A DNA stretch of 16,187 nucleotides from an uncultured Prevotellaceae bacterium (GCA_946406585.1 CAMJLI010000026.1:1-16187), one strand, 5' to 3'. Counted from the first letter of the stretch, positions 1 through 7,437 are shown. Made by a program: numbers and translations. Notes: generated by a model not told the origin, from the sequence alone.

Positions 1-236
1 TTGTATTTCAAGTCGCGGTAGGCTCTGACTCCTTTATGAGTGGTGCTTGATGGCATATATTCCAGTTCCCATTCAGGGTGAGAGATGTCATTGGTGTCAT
101 TGGCGCCATTGGTGTAATATATGTCATCGTTGGGAATGGCATGTATGTCGGCATGCATTTTTGCACTTTTTGCCTGGGCATGTGACATCAACCCAAATGT
201 CGCTACCAAGATTATGATTAGGAATATCTGTTTCAT
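1..236 (-). CDS. Secreted protein of unknown function, 5' end only (runs off the left edge)
   Basis: Reading the minus strand from the ATG at 236-234 gives an open frame of 78 complete codons that leaves the window without a stop. The N-terminus MKQIFLIIILVATFG followed by LMSHAQA is a clear Sec signal peptide with a likely signal-peptidase I site after the SHAQA region and no lipobox cysteine. The mature part begins KSAKMHADIHAIPNDDIYY and contains a short internal near-repeat (GAND-TNDIS) caused by repeated ggtgtcatt/ggcgccatt triplets in the DNA. A Bacteroidetes-type -7 element lies 100 bp upstream at 336-343. I do not recognise a family from this fragment, and exported or periplasmic location is all that can be inferred. 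Confidence 0.75.
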   Translation of the reverse strand, partial: MKQIFLIIILVATFGLMSHAQAKSAKMHADIHAIPNDDIYYTNGANDTNDISHPEWELEYMPSSTTHKGVRAYRDLKY

Positions 237-335
237 GAATGTTCTTTAAATGATTGAAATAGATGATAGAATGTATTGTTTCTTGCAAGTTTATCTTTCG
301 GACAACATATGGCTTATGGGTGTTTTTATTTACTG

Positions 336-343
336 CAAAATTA
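336..343 (-). promoter_or_regulatory. Putative -7 promoter element (TAATTTTG) for the left-edge secreted gene
   Basis: On the minus strand this reads TAATTTTG followed by CA, a full match to the Bacteroidetes -7 consensus TANNTTTG. No convincing -33 TTTG is visible at the usual 19-21 bp spacing. It would give a leader of about 95 nt before the ATG at 236. Confidence 0.45.
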
Positions 344-465
344 ATGCTTTTCCTCTAATAATGCATGATTGTTTTTATGAAACTTGTAAAAAGTCTCGAT
401 AATAATTTTTCCAAAGATCTGGCAAATTAATAGTAGAATAATACGGCTTTATAAATAAAAGTATA

Positions 466-473
466 TATATTTG
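466..473 (+). promoter_or_regulatory. Putative -7 promoter element (TATATTTG)
   Basis: TATATTTG followed by CA matches TANNTTTG and sits 40 bp before the micro-ORF at 514. It is the only good plus-strand promoter match upstream of the transposase, so it may drive both. No clear -33 box is visible. Confidence 0.4.
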
Positions 474-513
474 CACCTATCAATGACATCCCGGTATGCT
501 ATAATTATGCAAT

Positions 514-597
514 ATGGACAAAACTAAAATAGCACTTCTCGTTTCGCTTGTTGCAGTATTGTCGTTCACGTGCATCAACCCTATTATCCCCACATGA
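514..597 (+). CDS. 27-codon micro-ORF encoding a lipoprotein-like leader; possibly a gene remnant
   Basis: The ATG at 514 opens a 27-aa peptide: charged start MDKTK, hydrophobic core IALLVSLVAVLSF, then TCINPIIPT and a TGA at 595-597. This has the layout of a Bacteroidetes lipoprotein signal peptide, with Cys20 where the lipidated residue would be, but it ends seven residues later. The same frame then stays open for 24 codons past the TGA to a second TGA at 670-672. A full promoter match lies 40 bp upstream. It could be the 5' remnant of a lipoprotein gene truncated by a rearrangement next to the transposase, a small secreted or membrane peptide, or chance. No function can be assigned. Confidence 0.3.
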   Translation: MDKTKIALLVSLVAVLSFTCINPIIPT

Positions 598-676
598 GCA
601 ATACTTGCAGCACATTGGGACGCTGCCTCTATTAAGCAGGCCGTGATGTTCATAAAAAAACGACTAATGTGAAGAT

Positions 677-1693
677 ATGAAAGAGAGTTGTCAGACAAGA
701 CGCATGTATGGGCACGACTATGCTGTTCCAGGGACATACGAGGTGACTATGTTGGTTGCCGGCAGGTGTCCTGTTTTTGGTGAGATGGTGGGCACCACAA
801 AGAGTGGGGGCGAAAAACCTTGCCTAAAGCCTTCTGTACTTGGTCAGACAGTCCTTGACAATGAAGTACCTAAGATTCACCATTATTATCCGATGGTGGA
901 TGTCTGGCAGGTATGCCTCATGCCTGACCATATTCACATGATTGTCCGCATCAACCAGCCATTACCCAAGGGGAAGCACCTCGGCAGCATCATTGGAGCC
1001 TTCAAGGGGGGTGTCAGCCGCGCATGGTGGCAATTAGGAGCCACCGTGTCTTCGTCGTTAGACGTAGACCAACACCCGCCTCTCTTTGAACCCAATTACA
1101 ACGACCATATCCTGATGCGGGATGGACAATTGGCCAACTGGAAACGTTATCTCCGCGAAAACCCTTTCCGGTACATGATGCGGCGTGAATATCCCGATTT
1201 GTTCCAACGAGCATTGTGCATTACCATTGACGGCGTACGCTATAGTGCTTTTGGCAATATGCTTCTCTTGCGTCAGCCTGAGAAACTCCAGGTGTTCTTC
1301 CACCGTCGTACAGAAAGCGTGCCAACAGAAAATACTGATTTCTGGAAAACGGAAAGCCAACGCCTGATTTCTGCAGCCAATAGTGGGGATGTATTGGTTA
1401 CTCCTGGTATCTCCAAATGTGAGAAGTGGATAAAAAACATGGCTTTGGAACAACGGCTGCGTTTGATTCACCTGCAAATCAACCCCATTGGCAGATACTG
1501 GAAGCCAGAGCGTAGCCGCTTTGAGGCTTGTGCAAATGGTTCCTTGCTTATACTTGCTCCGTGGCCCGAAGATTTGCCAGCATTCACCTGTGACTACGAA
1601 CGCTTCCATTACCTCAACCATCTGGCAGAGAAAGTCTGCGCCATCGGCCATACGACAGAGGTGGCGGTGAAAGGCTTGCGACCTTCCCACTGA
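677..1693 (+). CDS. RAYT-type (REP-associated) HUH transposase with an extra C-terminal domain
   Basis: This 338-aa protein has the Y1 single-strand transposase fold of the TnpA-REP/IS200-like family. Residues 14-40 fit the first strand (YAVPGTYEVTMLVAGRCPVF). The metal-binding HUH motif is LMPDHIHMIV with His85 and His87. The block NYNDHILMRDGQLANWKRYL then ENPFRY is the typical helix with the likely catalytic tyrosine Tyr158. RAYT proteins nick and join single-stranded DNA at REP-like hairpins and are usually single-copy and domesticated. The core should end near residue 180. Residues about 180-338 are an additional region with Rossmann-like strand patterns (LISAANSGDVLVTPGIS, LRLIHLQ, SLLILAPWP). 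I see no inverted-repeat ends or clear flanking REP hairpins, so mobility is not shown. The start at 677 keeps the N-terminal strand intact; Met10 is an alternative. Confidence 0.85.
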   Translation: MKESCQTRRMYGHDYAVPGTYEVTMLVAGRCPVFGEMVGTTKSGGEKPCLKPSVLGQTVLDNEVPKIHHYYPMVDVWQVCLMPDHIHMIVRINQPLPKGKHLGSIIGAFKGGVSRAWWQLGATVSSSLDVDQHPPLFEPNYNDHILMRDGQLANWKRYLRENPFRYMMRREYPDLFQRALCITIDGVRYSAFGNMLLLRQPEKLQVFFHRRTESVPTENTDFWKTESQRLISAANSGDVLVTPGISKCEKWIKNMALEQRLRLIHLQINPIGRYWKPERSRFEACANGSLLILAPWPEDLPAFTCDYERFHYLNHLAEKVCAIGHTTEVAVKGLRPSH

Positions 1694-2007
1694 GACCAAG
1701 GCACAACGAGAAGCCACATGATTCCCACTTTTGAATGCATTGAGGTCATCTGGAAGCATAATGGGCTCATATCCTCATTGGATGCATTAGGAATGTCAAT
1801 TGAGAGCAGACAATATAGGAAATCTCACGTTTATTTCCTTCGTTTTCCATGTATTCTACTTTAGTGTCAAAAAGTTTTGGTATATTTGCATTCGAAAGGG
1901 CTGCAACAAAGAACTCCACGAATCTGAAGAGTGGGTGGTTGTCTTTGACTTCTAGGCTAATGGATGCCCAAAAGTAGAAGAAAGCAAAATCTTAACAATA
2001 TAATATT
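1694..2007 (+). promoter_or_regulatory. Intergenic region with guanine deaminase promoter and structured leader
   Basis: The first ~185 bp after the transposase hold no ORF or RNA gene that I can support. At 1881-1888 is TATATTTG followed by CA, a full TANNTTTG -7 match, with no clear -33. It implies a leader of about 110 nt before the ATG at 2008. That leader can fold. CTTCTA (1949-1954) pairs with TAGAAG (1975-1980), enclosing GGC (1955-1957) paired with GCC (1966-1968) and an unpaired CAAAAG on the 3' side. A weaker stem TCCAC/GGGTG-type pairing lies just before it. It does not match the purine riboswitch core as I know it. Confidence 0.45.
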
Positions 2008-3285
2008 ATGAAGAAAATCTATAAAGCTCATATCCTTTACACGAAGGAGCAAGACCATTTCGAGGTATTTGAGAATGGATATGTCGCCGTCGATGCCGAT
2101 GGGCGGGTGATGGGGGTGTCGGCTGATTTGGCACCATTGGATTGTGAGGATGCAGAGGTCGTTGATTTTGGTGACTGCCTGCTGATACCGGCCATGAACG
2201 ACATGCATGTGCATGCTCCCCAGGTGCGTAACCAGGGCGTGGCGATGGACATGGAACTTCTGCCGTGGTTGGAGAACTGCACCTTCCCGGAGGAAGCGAA
2301 GTATGCTGACATTCATTATGCTGAGACTATGTATCGCCGATTCCTGCATACACAATGGCTTTTTGGTACTATGCGCAGTTGTGTTTTCGGCACAGTCCAT
2401 ACGGAAAGTACTCGTCTGCTGATGAAACTGTATAAGGAAGCTGGCATGGGGGCACTGGTCGGTAAGGTGGCCATGAACCGCCATTGTCCTGACAAACTCA
2501 GCGAAGACGTGGAAGCTGCCGTCGAAGGTAATGAGAGGCTGATTGCGGAATTCAACCAGCCTGATTCCCTGGTGCGTCCCATCATCACACCGCGTTTCGT
2601 GCCGTCGTGCACGCCAGAGTTGTTGAAAGCTTGTGGTGAACTAGCAGGCAAGTACAACTTGCCAGTACAGTCGCACCTTTCCGAAAACACTTCGGAGATT
2701 GCCTGGGTGGCTGAGCTGGAACCAGAAAGCAAGAGCTATGGTGATGCATACAACCGCTATGGGCTCTTCGGACAGACACCCACTATCATGGCTCACTGTG
2801 TGTGGACTAATGGTCAAGAACTGGAACTGATGAAGAATAACAATGTCATGGTGGCTCACTGCCCCACATCGAACTATAACTTGGCGTCGGGCATGGCGCC
2901 TGTACGCACTTTCCTTGAAGATGGTCTGCGTGTTGGCCTGGGAAGCGACATCAGCGGAGGGCACGACCTGAACATGTTCCGTATGTTGGTTTATGCCATT
3001 CAGGTCAGCAAGATGCACTACCAATACAATCACAACAAGCATTTCCTTACCATGCCTGAAGCTTTTTGGATTGCCACCAAGTCGGCTGGTAGCTTCTTTG
3101 GCAAAGTTGGTAGCTTCGAACCTGGTTATGAGTTCGACGCATTGGTCATCGATGATAGTGTGCTCAACTTCGACAAATACACCTTGCTGGAACGTCTGGA
3201 ACGCTACATATATCTCGGTGATGACCGCCAGATCGTGCATCGCTTCTGCCGAGGAAGAATTATTCCGGAGCCAACAATCATATGA
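2008..3285 (+). CDS. guaD: Guanine deaminase (amidohydrolase superfamily)
   Basis: The 425-aa protein is a zinc amidohydrolase that should convert guanine to xanthine plus ammonia in the cytoplasm, feeding purine salvage or nitrogen scavenging. Visible active-site pieces are in the right order: NDMHVHAPQ with zinc ligands His67 and His69, SHLSEN with His223 and Glu226, MAHCVW with His263, and LGSDISGG with Asp314. The guanine-deaminase-specific stretches MELLPWLENCTFPEEAKYAD and PRFVPSC separate it from cytosine deaminases and TRZ/ATZ hydrolases. Length fits the family (about 430-450 aa). The ATG follows an AT-rich tract with no strong Shine-Dalgarno, normal for Bacteroidetes. No xanthine dehydrogenase, permease or other purine gene is adjacent, so it appears monocistronic, and its last codons lie inside the downstream terminator stem. 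Confidence 0.9.
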   Translation: MKKIYKAHILYTKEQDHFEVFENGYVAVDADGRVMGVSADLAPLDCEDAEVVDFGDCLLIPAMNDMHVHAPQVRNQGVAMDMELLPWLENCTFPEEAKYADIHYAETMYRRFLHTQWLFGTMRSCVFGTVHTESTRLLMKLYKEAGMGALVGKVAMNRHCPDKLSEDVEAAVEGNERLIAEFNQPDSLVRPIITPRFVPSCTPELLKACGELAGKYNLPVQSHLSENTSEIAWVAELEPESKSYGDAYNRYGLFGQTPTIMAHCVWTNGQELELMKNNNVMVAHCPTSNYNLASGMAPVRTFLEDGLRVGLGSDISGGHDLNMFRMLVYAIQVSKMHYQYNHNKHFLTMPEAFWIATKSAGSFFGKVGSFEPGYEFDALVIDDSVLNFDKYTLLERLERYIYLGDDRQIVHRFCRGRIIPEPTII

Positions 3286-3333
3286 AATGACAAAGAGCGC
3301 AAGACTGGTTTGCGCTCTTTGTCATTTCATATG
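3279..3333. terminator. Bidirectional 24-bp perfect hairpin between convergent genes
   Basis: The arm 3279-3302 is the exact reverse complement of 3310-3333, giving 24 uninterrupted pairs around a 7-nt loop (3303-3309). The left arm begins inside the guanine deaminase gene and includes its TGA. The right arm ends 13 bp before the convergent esterase stop. There is no long T run on either side. Its position between converging genes argues for a shared terminator or RNA 3'-end barrier. Confidence 0.8.
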
Positions 3334-3346
3334 GCTGTATGGATGA

Positions 3347-4237
<891 letters not shown>

Positions 4238-4306
4238 TTAATTTTGAAAACAACGTTTCTGATTAGATGAAGTTTTCTCTTTTTGGTTTAATTGATTAAA
4301 GCTGAA

Positions 4307-4387
4307 ATTTCTATAATATCTATAGCATCTATTACATCTATAATATCTATAGCATCTATAATATCTATATCATCTATTTCATCTATA
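4307..4387. repeat. Nine tandem copies of a degenerate 9-bp repeat (NNATCTATA)
   Basis: Units start every 9 bp at 4307, 4316, 4325, 4334, 4343, 4352, 4361, 4370 and 4379. Most read ATATCTATA, GCATCTATA or TCATCTATT. The core ATCTAT is kept in eight of the nine units while the first two bases vary. Because the period is divisible by three, all frames stay open and produce Ile/Ser-rich or Asp/Ile-rich phantom ORFs. The array sits in a 356-bp gap between the divergent esterase (-) and PepSY-like (+) genes. Confidence 0.9.
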
Positions 4388-4526
4388 CCATCCTCATTAT
4401 GGAAAAAACAATCTCTATGTGTCAAATATCTGATGCCTATGTCTTGTTTGTCGTTTATTCGTGGCCCTGTCGCAACAATCGACTTCAAAAAAGTGCGAAA
4501 TACTATTCTTGAGTCTGCAATCACCG

Positions 4527-4534
4527 TAAATTTG
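4527..4534 (+). promoter_or_regulatory. Putative -7 promoter element (TAAATTTG) for the PepSY-like gene
   Basis: TAAATTTG followed by CA is a full TANNTTTG match, 47 bp before the ATG at 4582. No good -33 TTTG is seen at 19-21 bp. The rest of this 356-bp gap holds the 9-bp repeat array and no ORF I trust. Confidence 0.5.
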
Positions 4535-4581
4535 CATCAGAAATCGAAAACAAAAGCAAATAACAATAAAAAAATACGATT

Positions 4582-5013
4582 ATGAAAAAGGTTAAGATTG
4601 CGGTGTTCGCACTGATTGGTTTGGTGACGAAGTCAATGGCATGCAAAGCTAATGACAATATGGTATTCGCAGAAAATCTGCCCACTGACGTTAAGGTTTT
4701 TGTCCAGCACAATTTCCCCCGTCTGTCTGTCGCCTATGCAGAGATGAGGACCACCCCTCAGGGTATGGTTTATGATGTGAGTCTCAATGATGGCACCGAA
4801 GTTGTATTCAGCCAGAATGGTGCATGGGGCATGATTGATTGCAAACTGGAGGCTGTGCCTGCCTCGCTGATGCCCGCTTCGATGTCCTCATTCGTTGAAT
4901 CACAATTCGCTGGTTCCAAGGTGGTCGCACTCAACAGGTCCGGCAATGGTTATGTGGCAGCACTCTCTAATGGCATTTCGTTGAAGTTTGACAAGGAAGG
5001 AAAGATTGCCTGA
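4582..5013 (+). CDS. Periplasmic PepSY-like (BLIP-like) protein
   Basis: The 143-aa protein has an N-terminal signal peptide (about residues 1-24, hydrophobic core IAVFALIGLV) and a small repeated alpha/beta module typical of the PepSY-like/BLIP-like family common in Bacteroidetes. The pattern is LP-x-FVQHNFPRLSVAYAE, then YDVSLNDGTEVVFSQNGAW, then VPASLMPASMSSFVESQFA, then YVAALSNGISLKFDKEGKIA. This gives two copies of helix (FP/FA) followed by a beta hairpin ending in a D-G or N-G turn. The family is thought to be periplasmic, with no established biochemical role and resemblance to beta-lactamase-inhibitor folds. It has its own promoter match and is followed 164 bp later by the phosphatase gene on the same strand. 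Confidence 0.75.
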   Translation: MKKVKIAVFALIGLVTKSMACKANDNMVFAENLPTDVKVFVQHNFPRLSVAYAEMRTTPQGMVYDVSLNDGTEVVFSQNGAWGMIDCKLEAVPASLMPASMSSFVESQFAGSKVVALNRSGNGYVAALSNGISLKFDKEGKIA

Positions 5014-5104
5014 ATAAAGAATTTTCCAAGGACAAATAAGCGAATGTCTACTGAAGGCCAAAGCGTCTTGTCAAAACATGCCTTATAGCACAAAGGTTTC
5101 ATCG

Positions 5105-5139
5105 GTCTCGCTTGCTACAATAACATACGCAGGCGAGAC
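5105..5139 (+). terminator. Intergenic hairpin after the PepSY-like gene
   Basis: The arm 5105-5115 (GTCTCGCTTGC) pairs with 5129-5139 (GCAGGCGAGAC) through 11 positions with one G-T wobble and a 13-nt loop. It lies 92 bp after the PepSY-like stop and 39 bp before the phosphatase ATG. No T tract follows, so it could be a weak terminator or an RNA processing or attenuation structure in the phosphatase leader. Confidence 0.4.
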
Positions 5140-5177
5140 TATGAGGAAAATGAAAATACATTTATAATTCTGAGGTA

Positions 5178-6362
5178 ATGAAAAATTTTCAATTAAAGCT
5201 TTTGCACCCGTCTGCATTATTGCATGGCGGGTGGAGGTCGTGCCTTCCATTGCTTCTTGCAAGTATGATAACATTGGGGGCTTCTTGCACTAACGATGAC
5301 AACATCGATGAAGACAAACACGATGTGCAGATGCTGAAAGGCAAAATCTCATCGTATAATGAGTTTGGAGCAGCAATGTTGGATTTCACGGAAGAAGATA
5401 TGGAGAAGGCTGGATTCAACCTCGGTGATGTGATAAGCATCACCATAGACGACAGGGAAATCGTCATGCCTTACTATGACGGTTACTACACCCGCAATGG
5501 AGAATACCTTTGCGTGGCATATCCCACATATCCCAGCATCTGCTTCACCGCCAACAACATCGGGCTGCCCAAAGATCTCTCAGGACTGGAGGGACATGAC
5601 GTCATCGTAAAGATGAAGGAAAAGTACGGCAGCCTCGACGTGCAACTTGCACTGAGCATGAAGTATTCCAATAATCGTACGGAATATGACATCTCAGACA
5701 AAGAGTTTGCCAATGCACGTGCCGTGAATGCTGGGAATATTGCAAACGGCATTTTGTACCGAAGTTCTTCGCCGTTCTGCAATGACATCAACCGTGCCTC
5801 CTATGTGTCTGAGTATCTGGAGCAGGAAAAGGTAAAGACGGTGCTCAACCTCGCCGACACGGAGGAGAAAATGCTGACTTACGACATGCCTCCTTACAGC
5901 CGCAAACTTTGGGAGGAAGGCAATGAGATTCTGTGCCCGCTGAAGGCTGACCCCACGGCAGATGACTATAACAAACGACTGATAGAGGCTCTGAAGGAAC
6001 TCCCATCACGGCCAGCACCATATGTCGTGAATTGCATGGAGGGAAAAGACCGTACAGGATATGTCTGCGCACTTCTTGAGGGATTATGTGGAGCAACGTA
6101 TGACGAGATAGTGGCCGACTATCTGATTTCTTATGATAATTATTATCAAATTAACCCGGTTAAAGACCGTGAATTATGCAATACATTGTTGTCGTTGAGA
6201 CTCAACATGTGCCTGATGTATTACGCCGGTGTCGACAGCGAAGCGCAACTGCCTAACGTTGACTACGAAAAAGCGTTTTCCAAATATCTGCTCTCTCACG
6301 GTATGAGCCAACAGCAGCTTGACGCATTGGTTCACGCTCTGACAGGTTCAAATCTGAATTAG
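5178..6362 (+). CDS. Lipoprotein tyrosine phosphatase with an N-terminal beta domain
   Basis: The 394-aa protein carries the Cys-X5-Arg phosphatase loop as VNCMEGKDRTG, with nucleophile Cys286 and phosphate-binding Arg292. The block ILYRSSSPF and VKTVLNLADTEEK are typical of the Y_phosphatase3 family of bacterial tyrosine/serine or lipid phosphatases. The usual His before the nucleophile is Asn285 here. The N-terminus (hydrophobic residues 22-36, then Cys37 in ITLGASC) fits a lipoprotein, although the 20-residue n-region is long. Residues about 52-165 form a separate domain (GKISSYNEFGAAMLDFTEED, then LGDVISITI) resembling, by eye, the C-terminal beta barrel of SAM hydroxide adenosyltransferases. 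It should act in the periplasm or on the outer membrane. The substrate is unknown. A strong terminator follows. Confidence 0.82.
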   Translation: MKNFQLKLLHPSALLHGGWRSCLPLLLASMITLGASCTNDDNIDEDKHDVQMLKGKISSYNEFGAAMLDFTEEDMEKAGFNLGDVISITIDDREIVMPYYDGYYTRNGEYLCVAYPTYPSICFTANNIGLPKDLSGLEGHDVIVKMKEKYGSLDVQLALSMKYSNNRTEYDISDKEFANARAVNAGNIANGILYRSSSPFCNDINRASYVSEYLEQEKVKTVLNLADTEEKMLTYDMPPYSRKLWEEGNEILCPLKADPTADDYNKRLIEALKELPSRPAPYVVNCMEGKDRTGYVCALLEGLCGATYDEIVADYLISYDNYYQINPVKDRELCNTLLSLRLNMCLMYYAGVDSEAQLPNVDYEKAFSKYLLSHGMSQQQLDALVHALTGSNLN

Positions 6363-6408
6363 GAACTTATCCTGGACTTCTGTAAATAAAGCGGACTCTT
6401 TCATAATA

Positions 6409-6471
6409 CCGAAAGAAAACTCCCCATGATGGATTCATCTGTAAATGGGGAGTTGTCTTTCGGCTTTTTTT
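6409..6471 (+). terminator. Strong intrinsic terminator of the phosphatase gene
   Basis: The arm 6409-6427 pairs with 6445-6463 at 18 of 19 positions (core ACTCCCCAT/ATGGGGAGT). The loop contains a further GATG/CATC mini-stem, and seven Ts follow at 6465-6471. It starts 46 bp after the TAG of the phosphatase gene. Confidence 0.9.
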
Positions 6472-6601
6472 GTTCAACAAAATCTGTGACTGATTTTTGA
6501 TTAATGGATTGCTTTTTCATGACCACTATTGTACCAACGACATGCAATATTGGTGTGGGTACACGTTTCGCGATGCGACCAACATTTAATTTATACAAGA
6601 A

Positions 6602-6632
6602 AACGGGGAGTTCATACAACGGACTCCCCGTT
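6602..6632. repeat. 10-bp inverted repeat directly upstream of the L,D-transpeptidase promoter
   Basis: AACGGGGAGT (6602-6611) and ACTCCCCGTT (6623-6632) are perfect reverse complements with an 11-nt spacer. The right arm ends one base before the -33 TTTG at 6634. The core ACTCCCC is shared with the terminator 140 bp upstream. It could be a second terminator for read-through or an operator. The stretch between the two hairpins (6472-6601) contains no ORF I can support. Confidence 0.6.
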
Positions 6633-6633
6633 A

Positions 6634-6665
6634 TTTGTATGGTCTGGATTAGCATGGTAAATTTG
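6634..6665 (+). promoter_or_regulatory. Near-consensus Bacteroidetes promoter (TTTG-N20-TAAATTTG)
   Basis: The -33 element TTTG is at 6634-6637 and the -7 element TAAATTTG at 6658-6665, 20 bp apart, followed by CA. The ATG of the next gene is 25 bp further at 6691. Confidence 0.8.
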
Positions 6666-6690
6666 CATTGTCTAATCAAAGAAAGAGGAA

Positions 6691-7329
6691 ATGAAAAGAA
6701 AGAAAAGGGTATGTATGTTGATTGCCTTGACGGTGGTTACTTCTGTTGTCGTGTTCGGCCTTCATTGGGGATGGAAATACTACGGCCTGCCTGAGTTGCC
6801 TGACCGCAGGAATTACAAAACGATGGAAAAACGAGCAGAGAAGGCACTCACCTTTGCCAAGCGTCATGATATGAGTGAGCATTTTGCACTGTTCGTCGAC
6901 TATGCCATTCCGTCTGGAAAGCCACGTCTCTTCGTTTGGGATTTCAAGAAAAACCAGATTGTTGCTTCCACATATGTCATGCATGGACCTGGTGGAGGCA
7001 GTACCGACAGTAAGCCACAGTTCAGCAACAGGCCTGGCAGCAAATGCTCGTCGTTGGGGCGCTTTCTCGTAACGAAGGAACATGGGAAAAGAAACAAGAG
7101 GGGATTCCGCCTGAAAGGACTTGACATAGACAACCAAACGGCTTATTCACGTGGACTTATGATTCATGGCGCACGATGGGTTGACAGCTACTGTTGGAAA
7201 GAGTACATACCCTTGAATGAGTTAAGTTGCAAAGGTTGCGTCACTGTTTCGTCTCGCGGCATGTCTTACATTTGGCAGTTGGTCGAAGGTGAAAGTAAAC
7301 CGATTCTCCTATGGAATTATACAAGTTAA
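6691..7329 (+). CDS. Murein L,D-transpeptidase-like catalytic protein (YkuD_2 type)
   Basis: The 212-aa protein begins with a basic n-region and one membrane segment (about residues 8-24), a signal anchor or uncleaved signal placing the rest in the periplasm. Residues 64-212 match the YkuD-like family common in Bacteroidetes: FALFVDYAIPSGKPRLFVWD, then FSNRPGSKCSSLGRF, then GFRLKGLDID, then RGLMIHGARWV with His159, and CKGCVTVSS with the likely nucleophile Cys183. These enzymes attack a peptidoglycan tetrapeptide and form 3-3 crosslinks or attach proteins. Members of this subgroup are poorly characterised, so the reaction is inferred. Spacing to its promoter is short, and it is monocistronic (109 bp to the next gene). 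Confidence 0.85.
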   Translation: MKRKKRVCMLIALTVVTSVVVFGLHWGWKYYGLPELPDRRNYKTMEKRAEKALTFAKRHDMSEHFALFVDYAIPSGKPRLFVWDFKKNQIVASTYVMHGPGGGSTDSKPQFSNRPGSKCSSLGRFLVTKEHGKRNKRGFRLKGLDIDNQTAYSRGLMIHGARWVDSYCWKEYIPLNELSCKGCVTVSSRGMSYIWQLVEGESKPILLWNYTS

Positions 7330-7402
7330 GGGCTTTAATTGCAGATGAGGTGGATTTTTAATTAATTTTTTGGAATAAGGTCGATGATTGCAGAAAAAGA
7401 CG

Positions 7403-7410
7403 TATCTTTG
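7403..7410 (+). promoter_or_regulatory. Putative -7 promoter element (TATCTTTG) for the LytTR operon
   Basis: TATCTTTG matches TANNTTTG and lies 27 bp before the ATG at 7438. The expected -33 position has no TTTG. Confidence 0.5.
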
Positions 7411-7437
7411 TAAATAAAACCCAGAAACAAACGTCGT

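Noticed and set aside
480..737. 85-aa minus-strand ORF upstream of the transposase
   Set aside because: No promoter or homology is recognised, and it runs into the transposase start. The plus-strand promoter and leader peptide explain the region better.
1058..1759. 233-aa minus-strand ORF opposite the transposase gene
   Set aside because: It overlaps the well-supported HUH transposase, whose catalytic motifs are intact. The translation has no recognisable domain and an antisense-like composition.
1733..1790. Two ATGCATT-containing segments after the transposase as possible REP or end repeats
   Set aside because: The similarity is limited to short imperfect matches (TGAGG/CCTCA about 30 bp apart) and nothing equivalent is found upstream, so transposon ends cannot be claimed.
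2641..3240. 199-aa minus-strand ORF inside guaD
   Set aside because: It is the antisense shadow of a gene with all zinc ligands conserved, and has no start context of its own.
4288..4585. ORFs on both strands across the 9-bp repeat (Ile/Ser-rich and Asp/Ile-rich)
   Set aside because: The repeat length is a multiple of three, so stops are avoided in all frames. Beyond the repeat the translations are not protein-like, and the plus-strand one crosses the promoter of the 4582 gene.
6550..6582. Possible small three-way RNA fold (TTGG/CCAA closing GTGT/ACAC and TCGC/GCGA)
   Set aside because: Stems are only four bases and one base is shared between two of them. It is not tRNA-like and is easily produced by chance.
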